A stretch of 64,000 nt of DNA from Perca fluviatilis (Eukaryota; Chordata; Actinopteri; Perciformes; Percidae), in the NCBI RefSeq assembly GCF_010015445.1, contig NC_053127.1, forward strand, positions 25,460,745-25,524,744. Reading direction: 5' to 3'. Position 1 is the stretch's first letter. Each line of letters begins with the position of its first letter. The position numbers and the translations under genes are program-made. Below, one piece after another: positions 23,680-34,640 of the stretch. The notes under the pieces were generated by a model. It saw only the letters and a program-made list of their open reading frames with translations, made no database searches and had not been told where the DNA came from.

Positions 23680-24739
23680 AGTGCCTCCTGCCGCCAGTGG
23701 CCAAGTGAATCATGCTCTTATTAAACCTTGATCGGAATTCGAGCTTGGGCATTATCCACTTAAAGTTATTAATGCTGCAGCTCTCTGGGGAGGGCAGAGA
23801 GGGCAGGGAGGGAGGGAGGGACACACGCCACACATACAGATGCTGGCATAAAAGCTCTATGATTGGAGGTAGGCTTGTTTACATTACATGCATGGGTGAG
23901 GTTTGCATTGTTTCAATGCCTAGAAAAATACTGTTCCTGTTAGGTAAAGAATGCACATCCACTATGGAAAGAGATACAAAAAAGCACCCAGCAAAAAGTA
24001 ATCCTTTAACAGACACATTATCATCAAACCAATCAGGAAAGTGGTGAGTACCCAGATACGATAACCCTGCACTAGATGCTCGATGAGACATAACAAAATT
24101 GCTCCTAAAATCCGAGCCTCAAGGGAGACAAAGAAATGGAGATTCTCATTTTACTTTTCCAGTATACCTAAACCTCCGCCCCTGTTAATTAGAAATCCAA
24201 ATACATTCCTTCTTTTGACAAAGTTAATTAAAAATGTGCACACTTTACCACTGCTATGAAGAGGTATGTAAAAAGAAACGAAAGAGTAAGAGGAGAGTGA
24301 ATGAGTGGGAAAAGGAAATTAATGGTGAGTTCATGTTGCACGTACATCGATGGCAGACAGGAAGGCAAATTAGAAGATGTTAAGTGGTTGGCTGATTGAA
24401 GGTCTTCTTAGTTCTGTGAAAGAAGACGGAGATGTATGAAAAAAAAATAGATGTATGCAACAGCTATGTAACAGAACTGAGATGAATTTGCATTGCTTCC
24501 AGGCATAAGAGGTGTGTCAACAAAAGAGCAAGTGCAGAATGAAAAATATGAGCAGCCGAACTGCATGAATAATTTCAGTGTGTGTTTGTGTGTAGACTGA
24601 TGAATTATTTGCAGTGAGTAATGGTCAGTAGCCTCTATTCATGGTTCCAACAGGTCATTTAAATTCCTGAAAGTTTGTAAATCTTAGGGGGAAATGTCCA
24701 AGCTTTGAAAGTTTTTGAAAATGGACACAAATAGACATG

Positions 24740-25056
24740 GGTAGTGCAATTAATTTAATTTGAATCATGATTACGTTTTTGGCTGTTAACGATCACAAGA
24801 ACAGAGTAATCGAGAAAAACTTTTCTTTTTCACATCATGTTTTGCAAGTAAACTGTTATTTTGCAATTCAAAAAGTTCAATGGGAACAGTATGAAGGGAC
24901 ATTTTACAGTTTAAGGCGTTTTTACTGTTGATTTGTTTAACTGTTTAACTGTTTTTTTAACTTCAATACAGTAAATGCAACATCTTTACAAAAGTCAATA
25001 GGTAATTGTGTTAAATAATTGTTATTAAAAAAAAAAAATCCATAATCGAGCAGCCC
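24740..25056. mobile_element. hAT-type MITE, 317 bp, with perfect 8-bp target duplication
   Basis: The octamer TAGACATG occurs directly before (24732-24739) and directly after (25057-25064) the element. The inner ends are imperfect inverted repeats: left GGTAGTGCAATTAAT, right (complement) GGGCTGCTCGATTAT. An exact 8-bp duplication with ends of the 'gggctg...gatta' type is the signature of hAT transposition. The interior is AT-rich with an A12 run near the right end and no coding capacity. The intact duplication suggests a relatively recent insertion, or at least little change at the borders. Confidence 0.85.
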
Positions 25057-28000
25057 TAGACATGGGTCATTGCAGTATTTCTTTGATTGTTTGTGCAAGT
25101 GAAATTGAAGGTCTTCTGAAATTTATTTTTTTTAAGTTACTAATACATTAATGAATAGGCTATATATTATTTTGCTGTGCTAGAGAAGGCAAGAGACCAC
25201 ACAGTGTGCCAGCACCTAACACAGCATAACTGAGAGGTGTTCAACATTCAAGCCTCTCTTTTCAATTGCTGTCTGTGAGTTTCTGCAAAGCCTGCTATTT
25301 TTCATCATAAAAAAATCCTCAGTGATGTAACAGTAATTAACCTTGATCCGTGTCTCAAACTATGCCATGTTGGGTCCTTAAAATTGAGGGAACTGGGCCT
25401 GGAAAGTCACTGAATTTGATTCACATTTCCAATATTTTCATACATGTTATAGACCAAACTGCAAATGATGAAATTTATCAATAGTAAAAATAATCATTAG
25501 TTGCAGCCCTTTTTGCAACCACTGCACATGCCAAAGTCACCTTTTATATTAAAATCGGAAACTCCTGCATTGGTTATTAGAGAAGATTTAAAGATACACA
25601 CTTACTGACAATATCTTGAGATGCATATCTGTCATTTACCGGTTGATAGGATTCTCTTCGCTTTGTTGTTCTGATTTAGCTTTGTGGCTTTAATTAAAGT
25701 TTCTGTAAACTGCATTGTGAGGGAATCTGTTAACAGTGGAGGACAACGGCTGACTGGAAACCAATTTAAATTGTTGCCACCTACACAGATGCCTTTTAAT
25801 TAGATAGGACTTGCTAATGATGGTGTTTTTGTTGTGGTTTAGGGAAAAACACATTTGCACTGTAATCTGCATAAAGGTCATCAGTTTTCACACAATCATA
25901 AGATGGCTGGGGATAGAAGAACTTACTGTGAGCTGCAAGCCAATAGGGGCAAAATGATATCCTTCTAAGCTTATGTGCTATTGCTTTAGTAAGTGTCTGT
26001 AGGAGGTATTGCACATTAGATCATAGTGACTTCGTTAGCCAAAACGTGTGATTTGCACCTGTAGTTTGCAGAAAAATGTACCTTCCCTCCAGTGCCAACT
26101 AACTTCAGGATTTGCAATTTTAGCAGTTTGTAGTCTTTTCTAATCCTTAATAGTCCTTCACAGAGAAACAGCACCTGCACGTACATCCGCCAAGCCGCAT
26201 GAATTTTCCTCCCAGGGATGGTATGATACCAGCAAGGTCTTACTGCCTGGACAACACAGTGATACAAGGGGAGTGGTGGCTGTTGAACGCGATCCAGACC
26301 AGGGGGAGGGGAAAGCATGCTGGGAAAGGGAAGCAACAACTGTGGCTGGATCTGGCTTTGATGAGGAGGCATGAGAAGAGGGGAGGCTCAGTCTTGGAGG
26401 GAAGCAGGTGTGTGAGGAGGTGATAAGGAAGCTGTGGCAGGCACTACACTCACACACACAAGCACACACATTACATGCAAACAAATAAACATACTCCGGC
26501 AAATACCACTTGCTAAAACCATTCATTCAACTTCAACGCTAAACTTAAATGGCATCCCTTCAAATAACTGAGCTTGCACTGGTGCAGTGCCTAACTCTCC
26601 CCGTTTGCTCGCAGAGAATTATGGTGTAAGAAAAGAAAAACGAAAGAGCGGGATGAAGGTGATGAGAAGGGGAACAATGGGAGAGAGGTTGATTTAAGGA
26701 GCTAATATTGTGCTTAACACTTCTTTTCTAGGGGAGAGGATGTGGGTCTTAGTTGGCCCATACTGCAAGTGCTTGCACACATACAGTATACCACACACAT
26801 ATACATTAATGTGCAAGAGTTAAAGCGCCCCTGGGGAGTGCTTCGTGGCAATGTGTGGTACAGAACAGCGAAAAGTAATTTATGGATACAATTTTTCTTT
26901 GGCTGGCTTATTTCAGAATCCATTAAGATTAATTAAGTGTTGCTAAATGTGGTGCTATAGAGTTCAGATTTCAGATGCATTCTAATCATTAGCTCACAGT
27001 TTATTCAGCCAGCTTAACAGCTGCTAATAGCCTGAGTGAAGCCAGACCAGAGTGTTCTAATGGTTGGAGAACAGCAAGTACGCCTATTGGACGGGTGGAC
27101 GGTGAATTAGTGATTGAGAACGTCTATTGCGGCATTAATGTATAAACCATGGTGTGTGAATGTAAATCTAAAACCTCGCACACATCAACATGCACCTGTC
27201 AATGCTTGTTAATCAAAGGCAGGGATAGAGTAAGTGAGACAGAAAGGAGGCAATTAGACACTCTGTCATCAAATATTTGATTTGTTTGGCAGGAAGACTG
27301 CATTAAACAGGGAAGGAGACACAGCCAAGCACGCTCAGCCTACTTCATATCCACTGTTGTTTCAGATAGACTTCCCACAAGCAATTAACTCCAATCAGGG
27401 ATTAATTGAGCTAACACAGAAGGAGAAGAGTAGTTTTGGAATTGTTCTGCTTTAGCATTCGTCCTAAGTCAATTAATACATAATTTCATTGATTGCCTGC
27501 CTGTTCACTATAACTGTGCGTGCATTTGTCAGCATGTGCGTGTGTATATGTGTGTGTATGTTTGCATGTGTGTTTATATGCCTTAAATCTCTATCATCAA
27601 TCTACAGTTCCATGAAAACTGATTTTGAAAAACTGCAGATGAGGACTGTGTGATATGGTGGAAAGCTTCAGAACAAGCGAGTAGGTGGACATTGAGTTGA
27701 GATTGCTATGTCAACTTACCACAGTAAGGTTTTCACTGTTCATTCAATGTATCATGTGAAGTGTCTTTGTACTGTACTGACCAATATCTTGCAGTAGTAA
27801 CAGACAGCCAACAAAGCTACGTTCCAACATATACTAAACAATAATAAAAAGAATAATGCATTTGAGTGTGTTAAAGTAAGGATAACCCACACTGGAATCT
27901 AAGCTTTCTCGGGCAAGGCAAACTTTCTCGGGCAAGCCATTCCTTAAAGGATACTAAAGACAAAGACCTGGTCACCTCTGGTCTTTAAACCAGACTTCAG

Positions 28001-30130
28001 AATGGACAAGAGAGCTGTGCCTGATGATATGAGACTGCTTGGATATGCTGAGAAATAGCTTAATAGTCTGATCTAAAAATCAGGCATTTCACCACACCAT
28101 GAGCAATGACTTAAATGATCTTAATAATCCACTGTTCTGCATAGTAGATAATGAATTCAAACATGCCTACTTAAAAGTTGAACAAAATTTGTCAAGCGCT
28201 AAGAAATATTTTGGTTATTTATAATAATCCCTTGTACTGAGCCTGGGCAAGCTTATAAATGAATCCATTTTAAGAACATAACTAAATATTTACAAACCTT
28301 TCTCTTTTTGAGGCAGTCAACTAAGGAAAGTCATGTAATAAAAAAACTAATATTGTAAATACTTAATGTAAACACAAATTAATTCCATAAAATATGCAAA
28401 ACAGACAAGATAAATGTCCATACTTAATGGTGAAAAACATCCTGTGTGGATGACTGCACAAGTAAGACCAGTGTTGTACAGAAGCTGGTTATCTGAGGCA
28501 ATCTGAACCAAGCTGGGAGAGAAAAGGAATGGCCTCTTTACAAGCGCACTCACACAAACCTGTACCCTGAATTTCAAATGATGTGTATTAGGACTGTCCG
28601 TACCACTTAATCCATCTTTTTTTCTGGGCATTCTGAGCGTTTTATACAAGTCACGTCAATTCATCAGTGGGCTATAATTATGGTATGTTAATGTTGATAA
28701 TGGGGATCTGTGCGACATGGTCATTTTTGCATCATCTTTGTTTTGGACAGATGAGTGGGCACAGTGAGGAATTAGGCTGGCTGTGCTGTAAGCAGTAAGG
28801 AAATTACTTTAAACTGGCACTTTCAGTTGTGTTTTAAAAGAAAATTAAAATTTAGTACAGACCGTGACCATTACATTACATGGATAAAAAATTGTCCCCA
28901 CATCTCAAATGACAACAGCACTCTCTAGAACATGAATGGATTGTGACTTCTTTACATGAATAAAAAGGTACAAAACAGTGTATGCTGTGACTACCGTATG
29001 TCTCTCTACATCACCATACAGATGTATGTATTATTAAGACCTGTATAATAATGTAGTTATCTTATGAATCTTTTTCTTCTATCTGACCAAAAGGTTATTT
29101 TTCCACTTCAGTTAAGTAGCTGTATTGCGTCTAAATGAATTTTGATCAAACAATGATAGAATCCAATATAACCACAGCAACTAAAAACATCATGTGCTTA
29201 ACTTCCGAAAGAGCAACCCTGCACTTTGATAGCCTATAATAATGAAAATTGGGACTGTTTTTTTTTAGATGTACAGAAAGAGAAGCGCACACTTATCAAG
29301 ATTAAGTTTTGTATATAATGTAATTTTAGCTGGCAGAGGATTTCTTACAATTACACAAATACACTATACTTTATATACTGTATGTGGATATGGTGCCACA
29401 TTTTACACTGACTCAACATAAAAGTTTGAGATCCACATAATTTTCCTTACATTTAAAATACAGATAGTGTACTGTAGATTTAATTTAATTTGCAATTCAA
29501 AAGCAGAAAAAATCACCTTCATCTTGAGACTACAATGTTTCTCCCATTCCTTCCATTTAGCTATTGGCATTTTCCCCACTCAGCGAGCAAGCACGTTTCT
29601 AAACACATCACTTAAATCCACACAAAAAGTGCTTTTTGGCTTAGCAAATTACATGAATGGAGTCATTTTGCTAATCCTCTCATCCATTTTCCAATCAACA
29701 AGTGGCACACCTAAAAAATACAAATTAATTATGTTAAAAGCCCCCCAAAAATGGTGTGCTTGTGTTTTTTCCATATCATAGACATGCAAAAACTGCTTCT
29801 ACACATGGATGGCAAATTAGATTCTACATTTCAAAAAATACTAAACAGCCATAGCACTTGAACATATGACTGGATATTAGTTAAGCAAGCTCAAGTGGAC
29901 TGTCCCAAAGTTGAATAAGTATGATTGCAAATGCTTCAGCTGATCAGTCAAAATAGCCTTTTAATTCCAAATCAACAGAACAGGCAGGTCAAGAGTTAAT
30001 ACCTTAATTGTCTTGCAATTGAAAGGGAACATGTTTGATATCCAAAACACTTACATACCTTTCCTATTTAATTGTCCTTGAACAAGCTCTTATTAATAAG
30101 AACAAAGTCCAATTTCTCAGAATCATAACA

Positions 30131-31407
30131 AAACACCTCAGGAGGGGGAAGCGGGGAACCATCCAAGCTGTGTACAGTAAGGATGGGACACTCTTGACCT
30201 CAACTGAGGAGGTAATAGGGCGGTGGAAGGAGCACTTTGAGGAACTCCTGAATCCGAATAATACGCCCTCTATGTTAGAGGCAGAACTGGAGGATGATGG
30301 TGGATCGTTGTCAATTTCCCAGGCGGAAGTCACTGATGTAGTCAAACAACTCCACAGTGGCAAAGCCCCTGGGATTGATGAGATCCGTCCAGAAATGCTC
30401 AAGACTCTGGGTGTGGAGGGGCTGTCCTGGTTGACACGCCTCTTCAACATTGCGTGGAAGTCTGGGACAGTGCCAAAGGAGTGGCAGACTGGGGTGGTGG
30501 TTCCCCTTTTTAAAAAGGGGGACCAGAGGGTGTGTGCCAATTACAGGGGTATCACACTTATCAGCCTCCCTGGTAAAGTCTACTCCAAGGTGCTGGAAAG
30601 GAGGGTTCGGCCGATAGTCGAACCTCACATTGAAGAGGAACAATATGGATTCCGTCCTGGTCGTGGAACACTCTCGCAAGGATCCTGGAGGGATCCTGGG
30701 AGTATGCCCATCCGGTCTACGTGTGTTTCGTGGATTTGGAGAAGGCGTATGACCGGGTTCCCCAGGAGATACTGTGGGAGGTGCTGCGGGAGTATGGGGT
30801 GAGGGGGTCTCTTCTCAGGGCCATCCAATCTCTGTACGACCAAAGTGAGAGCTGTGTCCGGGTTCTCGGTAGTAAGACGGACTCGTTTCAGGTGAGGGTT
30901 GGCCTCCACCAGGGCTGCGCTTTGTCACCAATCCTGTTTGTAATATTTATGGACAGGATATCAAGGCGTAGTTGGGGTGGGGAGGGGTTGCAGTTCGGTG
31001 GGCTGGGGATCTCATCGCTGCTCTTTGCAGATGACGTGGTCCTGATGGCATCATCGGCCTGTGACCTTCAGCATTCACTGGATCGGTTTGCAGCCAAGTG
31101 TGAAGCGGCTGGGATGAGGATCAGCATCTCTAAATCTGAGGCCATGGTTCTCAGTAGGAAACCGATTGAGTGCCTACTCTAGGTAGGGAATGAGTCCTTA
31201 CCCCAAGTGGGTAAGGAGTTCAAGTACCTTGGGGTTTTGTTTGCGAGTGAGGGGACAATGGAGTGGGAGATTGGTCGGAGAATCGGCGCAGCGGGTGCGG
31301 TATTACATTCAATTTATCGCACCGTTGTGACGAAAAGAGAGCTGAGCCAGAAGGCAAAGCTCTCGATCTACCGGTCAGTTTTCGTTCCTACCCTCACCTA
31401 TGGCTGA
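30131..31407 (+). pseudogene. LINE reverse transcriptase fragment (broken)
   Basis: Reverse transcriptase of an RTE-type LINE. Frame 2 from 30131 to about 30675 has HSGKAPGIDEIRPEMLKTLG, PLFKKGDQRVCANYRGIT and EEEQYGFRPGRGT. A small deletion then shifts to frame 1, which carries CFVDLEKAYDRVPQEILWEV (first catalytic Asp), LHQGCALSPILFVIFMDRIS and the FADD active-site box at 31024-31035. An in-frame TAG follows at 31180-31182, but homology resumes at once (VGNESLPQV, EFKYLGVLF) up to a TGA at about 31405. One frameshift, one or two nonsense codons and a later deletion make it non-functional. Confidence 0.88.
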
Positions 31408-31773
31408 AATGGCGGCTGAAAAGCGGCTGAAATGGGTTTCCTCAGGAGGGTGGCTGGCGTCTCCCTTAGAGATAGTGTGAGAAGCTCAGTCATCCATGAG
31501 GAGCTCGGAGTAGAGCCGCTGCTCCTTCGCGTTGAAAGGAGCCAGTTGAGGTGGTTCGGTCATCTGGTAAGGATGCCCCCTGGGCGCCTCCCTAGGGAGG
31601 TGTTCCAGGCACGTCCAGCTGGGAGGAGGCCTCGGGGAAGACCTAGGACTAGGTGGAGGAATTATATCTCCAACCTGGCCTGGGAACGCCTCGGGATCCC
31701 CCAGTCGGGCCTGGTTAATGTGGCTCGGAAAAGGGAAGTTTGGGGTCCCCTGCTGGAGCTGCTCCCCCCGTGA
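31408..31773 (+). pseudogene. LINE C-terminal region fragment
   Basis: Continuation of the LINE reading frame 1: GFLRRVAGVSLRDSVRSSV, LLLRVERSQLRWFGHLVRM, RPAGRRPRGRPRTRWRNYI and REVWGPLLELLPP, then TGA. This is the conserved tail of RTE/Rex3-like proteins. The segment that should join it to the reverse transcriptase is deleted. At the scar the octamer GGCTGAAA appears three times (31402, 31414, 31425), pointing to slippage. Confidence 0.82.
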
Positions 31774-31927
31774 CCCAACACCAGATAAGCGGACGAAGAT
31801 GGATGGATGGATAACAAAAGTGTTGAAATATGTAATTCATTCATTCATCCTTTCTTTATAACAATTCAAACCACAGGATTTTACTCATACTAAGAGTAAG
31901 GCACATTGTTACACATATTTCATTAAT

Positions 31928-32290
31928 TTTTACTACTGCTGTCAAACGATTAAAATATTTAATCGTGATTAATCTCATTAACGTCATAGTTAACTCGCAA
32001 TTAATCGCATATTTTTATCTATTCTAAATGTCCCTTGATTTCTTTTTGTCCCATTATTTTTTCTCATTTTAATGCTCTTATCAACATGGAAAAGTGGATC
32101 GGCTTGCTTTGTGCTTTTGTCGCTTGGCTTTGACGAGGGGGCAGAGAATTTGCATCAGCTGCGTGCTTGACCATCAAGTGGTATTTCAGACTGGACGTCC
32201 TGCGATGATCGCTCAGTTCACAACGACAAAACACACAGATCACTTTGGTCTTGTCAATGGAACCATTTGGCAACTGTGAATGAGTACATA
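31928..32290 (-). mobile_element. hAT element remnant with BED zinc-finger coding piece
   Basis: It begins with GCTGTCAAACGATTAAAATA and TTTAATCGTGATTAATC, the well-known terminus of an abundant fish hAT family. On the minus strand at 32273-32064 is a readable piece KVICVFCRCELSDHRRTS, then SLKYHLMVKHAAD. This is a BED-type zinc finger with C-x2-C and H-x4-H ligands, as found at the N terminus of hAT transposases. The catalytic domain is absent, so the element is internally deleted. The outer end beyond 32290 is not clear. Confidence 0.72.
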
Positions 32291-32304
32291 GTTCCGCTCA
32301 CAGT

Positions 32305-32530
32305 AGAGTAGGTGGGCTTTAATATGTCACAGGACACATGTGCCTACACACTGCTAAAAGAATGTGGCCACATGTGGCCGAAACCACCTCTGAATGTGGT
32401 CTGAGTGATCGAATCTTAATGTGTCCTCAATGGGTCCTGGGTGCATTCACACCTGTACTTTGAGCTGTCTACTTGTGATCGGATCACTCAGGACGAATTT
32501 TAATACCAGGTGGAAAATGGGTCTCAGTGT
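32305..32530. repeat. Dispersed teleost repeat (GTGGCCACATGTGGCC family)
   Basis: It contains CAGGACACATGTGCCTACAC, GTGGCCACATGTGGCCGAA, GTCTGAGTGATCGAATC and TGATCGGATCACTCAGGAC. The stretch GGCCACATGTGGCC is a perfect 14-base palindrome. I recognise the block order from other fish genomes as a short non-coding element. It lies immediately beside the hAT remnant. Confidence 0.55.
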
Positions 32531-32771
32531 GGGAATCTGTAGTCTAGAAAGAGTCTGGCAAGCAAGAGTTGTATCATTGTACATGCAAAAACTCTTTAGG
32601 ATTATATTGCTTAGGAGACCTGAATATAGTTAGGTAGGTAAGTTGTATTTAGATTAAGTTTGGGCAGTTCTTCACAACAACTTTCACAGTGTTGACTGTA
32701 TGGTCTAAAATTACGCATTACTTCTTAGATATTTCCATGAGAATTATTTACATCAGCTCCAGCACTACAGG

Positions 32772-32884
32772 AAAAAAAAAAAAAAAAAACCCCTTTTTTT
32801 TTTTTTTTTGTTAGGTTTTTGAAATCACAACTATAGTAAGTAAGTCTGTACATCATTTTTTCTTTTTTTTTTTTTTTTTTTTTT
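32772..32884. repeat. Homopolymer cluster: A18-C4-T16 and T-rich tract
   Basis: A run of 18 A, then CCCC, then 16 T, so an almost perfect A/T inverted repeat. About 45 bases further is a second long T-rich tract. This may be retrotransposon tails in opposite orientation, or a site where sequencing and assembly are unreliable. Confidence 0.85.
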
Positions 32885-33377
32885 GTCCGCCACCCCCAAA
32901 AGGCGGGGGGCCACCACCCACCATGAATTGCTTCATCTGTTAGCTACGGCAGTGTCTGTTGTTACCCAGCAGGCAGAGGATGCGGGCAGGCAATACAAAC
33001 TAACAACCTGATTGTTTTAGGGGCTTCATGACCCCTTGTGACAACCGCTTCCCCACAAAACATCCATCATGGGAAATGATGAGGTGTATGTTTGTCTCTA
33101 CTTTATATGCATTTCTGCACACTCTGACAGAAAGCTGTCAGCTGTGGGGCTGGAGTGATTTTCCACTGGCATCCATGGAGAAAATCCTGGTTGGATTCAG
33201 AGCTGCCTGGCTTTTCTGATGTGTAAGAGTGCTGGAGACAGGCATAGCAGGTTTAAGAAGATTAATTAGGGTATAGCAAAGAGTGTGAAGAAATCTCTCT
33301 TCCATAGATGCTATATCCACTGACACAGCTTTGCATATACCGGCAAGTCCCTGAAATGTGCACACTACCCTCCTCTA

Positions 33378-33457
33378 ACTCTCTCTCTCTCTTACACACA
33401 CACACACATACACACACACACATACACCACATACACACACACGCACACGCACACACG
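33378..33457. repeat. Compound (CT)n-(CA)n microsatellite
   Basis: CT run followed by CA units with several T and G interruptions. Confidence 0.9.
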
Positions 33458-34589
33458 AGACACTGTTGGAGGGCAAAAAGTCTACCATGGCCCCCACTCA
33501 TCATCCCTCTCTAGGGTTAGTCCAATAATCATACCCCTCCCTCTTACCCTGAATGTGTTTATCCTCCCTGTTTCCCTCTAACTCTGTTTTTGCTTAGAAC
33601 ACATTTCCCCTTGTTAGCGCACTAGCAAGGAAAATTCTATTCGATCTATTCTATTAGGGATGATTTTCTCTTCCTGTCTCTTCATCGGAACATAGTGTTC
33701 ATGAGGTGAACAAAAAACAGACGGCAAAGGGATTAGCAGCTGTGAAAGCGATGTGGAATAATATGTGTTGCTTATGAGATATGGAAAATGAACATTCAGA
33801 CTGTAGATTTAAGATTATTTCATGCATTAGGTTTGATGAAGTCTAAGGTTTCTTAGATATGTATTAACAGTCAACTGAGAGACAAAAGTCTCAAAGGATC
33901 ATGTTTTTCCTGAGAAATCATTAGGGGGTAACACCAGTTACAACACATCAAAGGCTATTGTGAAGTACATTGCAAAGTGCATTAACATGACTTGTGAATA
34001 GAAGAGAACAAGGAGAATGTCTACTACAAAAGTGAAAATGAACCCATCCAAACTCAGACCAAAACTTGTTATTCTTTCTCCACTTTCTGTGAACACCCAT
34101 TATCTTCCATCTTATCTCACTGCACTGATTGATATTGAAGAAAAGACAAGGGCAGAAAATAGAAGCAACCACCCCCTGAATCCTCATCACCATCATCATT
34201 TTCATCATTACATGAAATATGACCGAGAGCATAATCCCACAATGCCGTGCAAATGTCGACGTGAGTTAGCATCAAGAAGACACAAGAGATATGCATGCAT
34301 CATCTGGCCAGGAGAACATCACTTGTGGGGAGACAGCCAGCGGCCCTAAGGAGGAGAAGCGGAGAGGAGGGGGAGAGATTGAAGAGAGAAGAATGAAGGA
34401 GAAGAGTAGAGAGAGAGTAATAAAGAGGGCAGAACAACAAAGACGAATTGAGAGGGAAGTGAAAAGAAAATGAGGTTCAATATTAGGGAGGGGAAAAAAA
34501 GGATGAAATGAGTGGGATATTCACCATGGCACAGGCAGGGAAATAATACAGAGGCATAGACAGAAAATGGAGGCATAATATCCCTGCGC

Positions 34590-34640
34590 TGCATAATCTC
34601 CACAGATTCAAGCATAATGCATAATCTCCACAGGTTCAAC
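34590..34640. repeat. Short tandem duplication (27-bp step)
   Basis: GCATAATCTCCACAGATTCAA and GCATAATCTCCACAGGTTCAA occur 27 bases apart with one difference. Confidence 0.88.

Larger units (their letters stand above)
30131..31813 (+). mobile_element. RTE-clade LINE, Rex3-like, 5'-truncated
   Basis: About 1.7 kb of the 3' part of a non-LTR retrotransposon, inserted antisense to Robo. Homology begins near the codons for LRRGKRGTIQAVYSKDG and runs through the whole reverse transcriptase and C-terminal region. It ends in a short 3' non-coding tail that finishes with GATGGATGGATGGAT. The endonuclease domain is missing, which is typical of 5' truncation during target-primed reverse transcription. 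The tandem GATG tail is, from memory, characteristic of Rex3 in fish. No clear target duplication was found. Confidence 0.88.
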
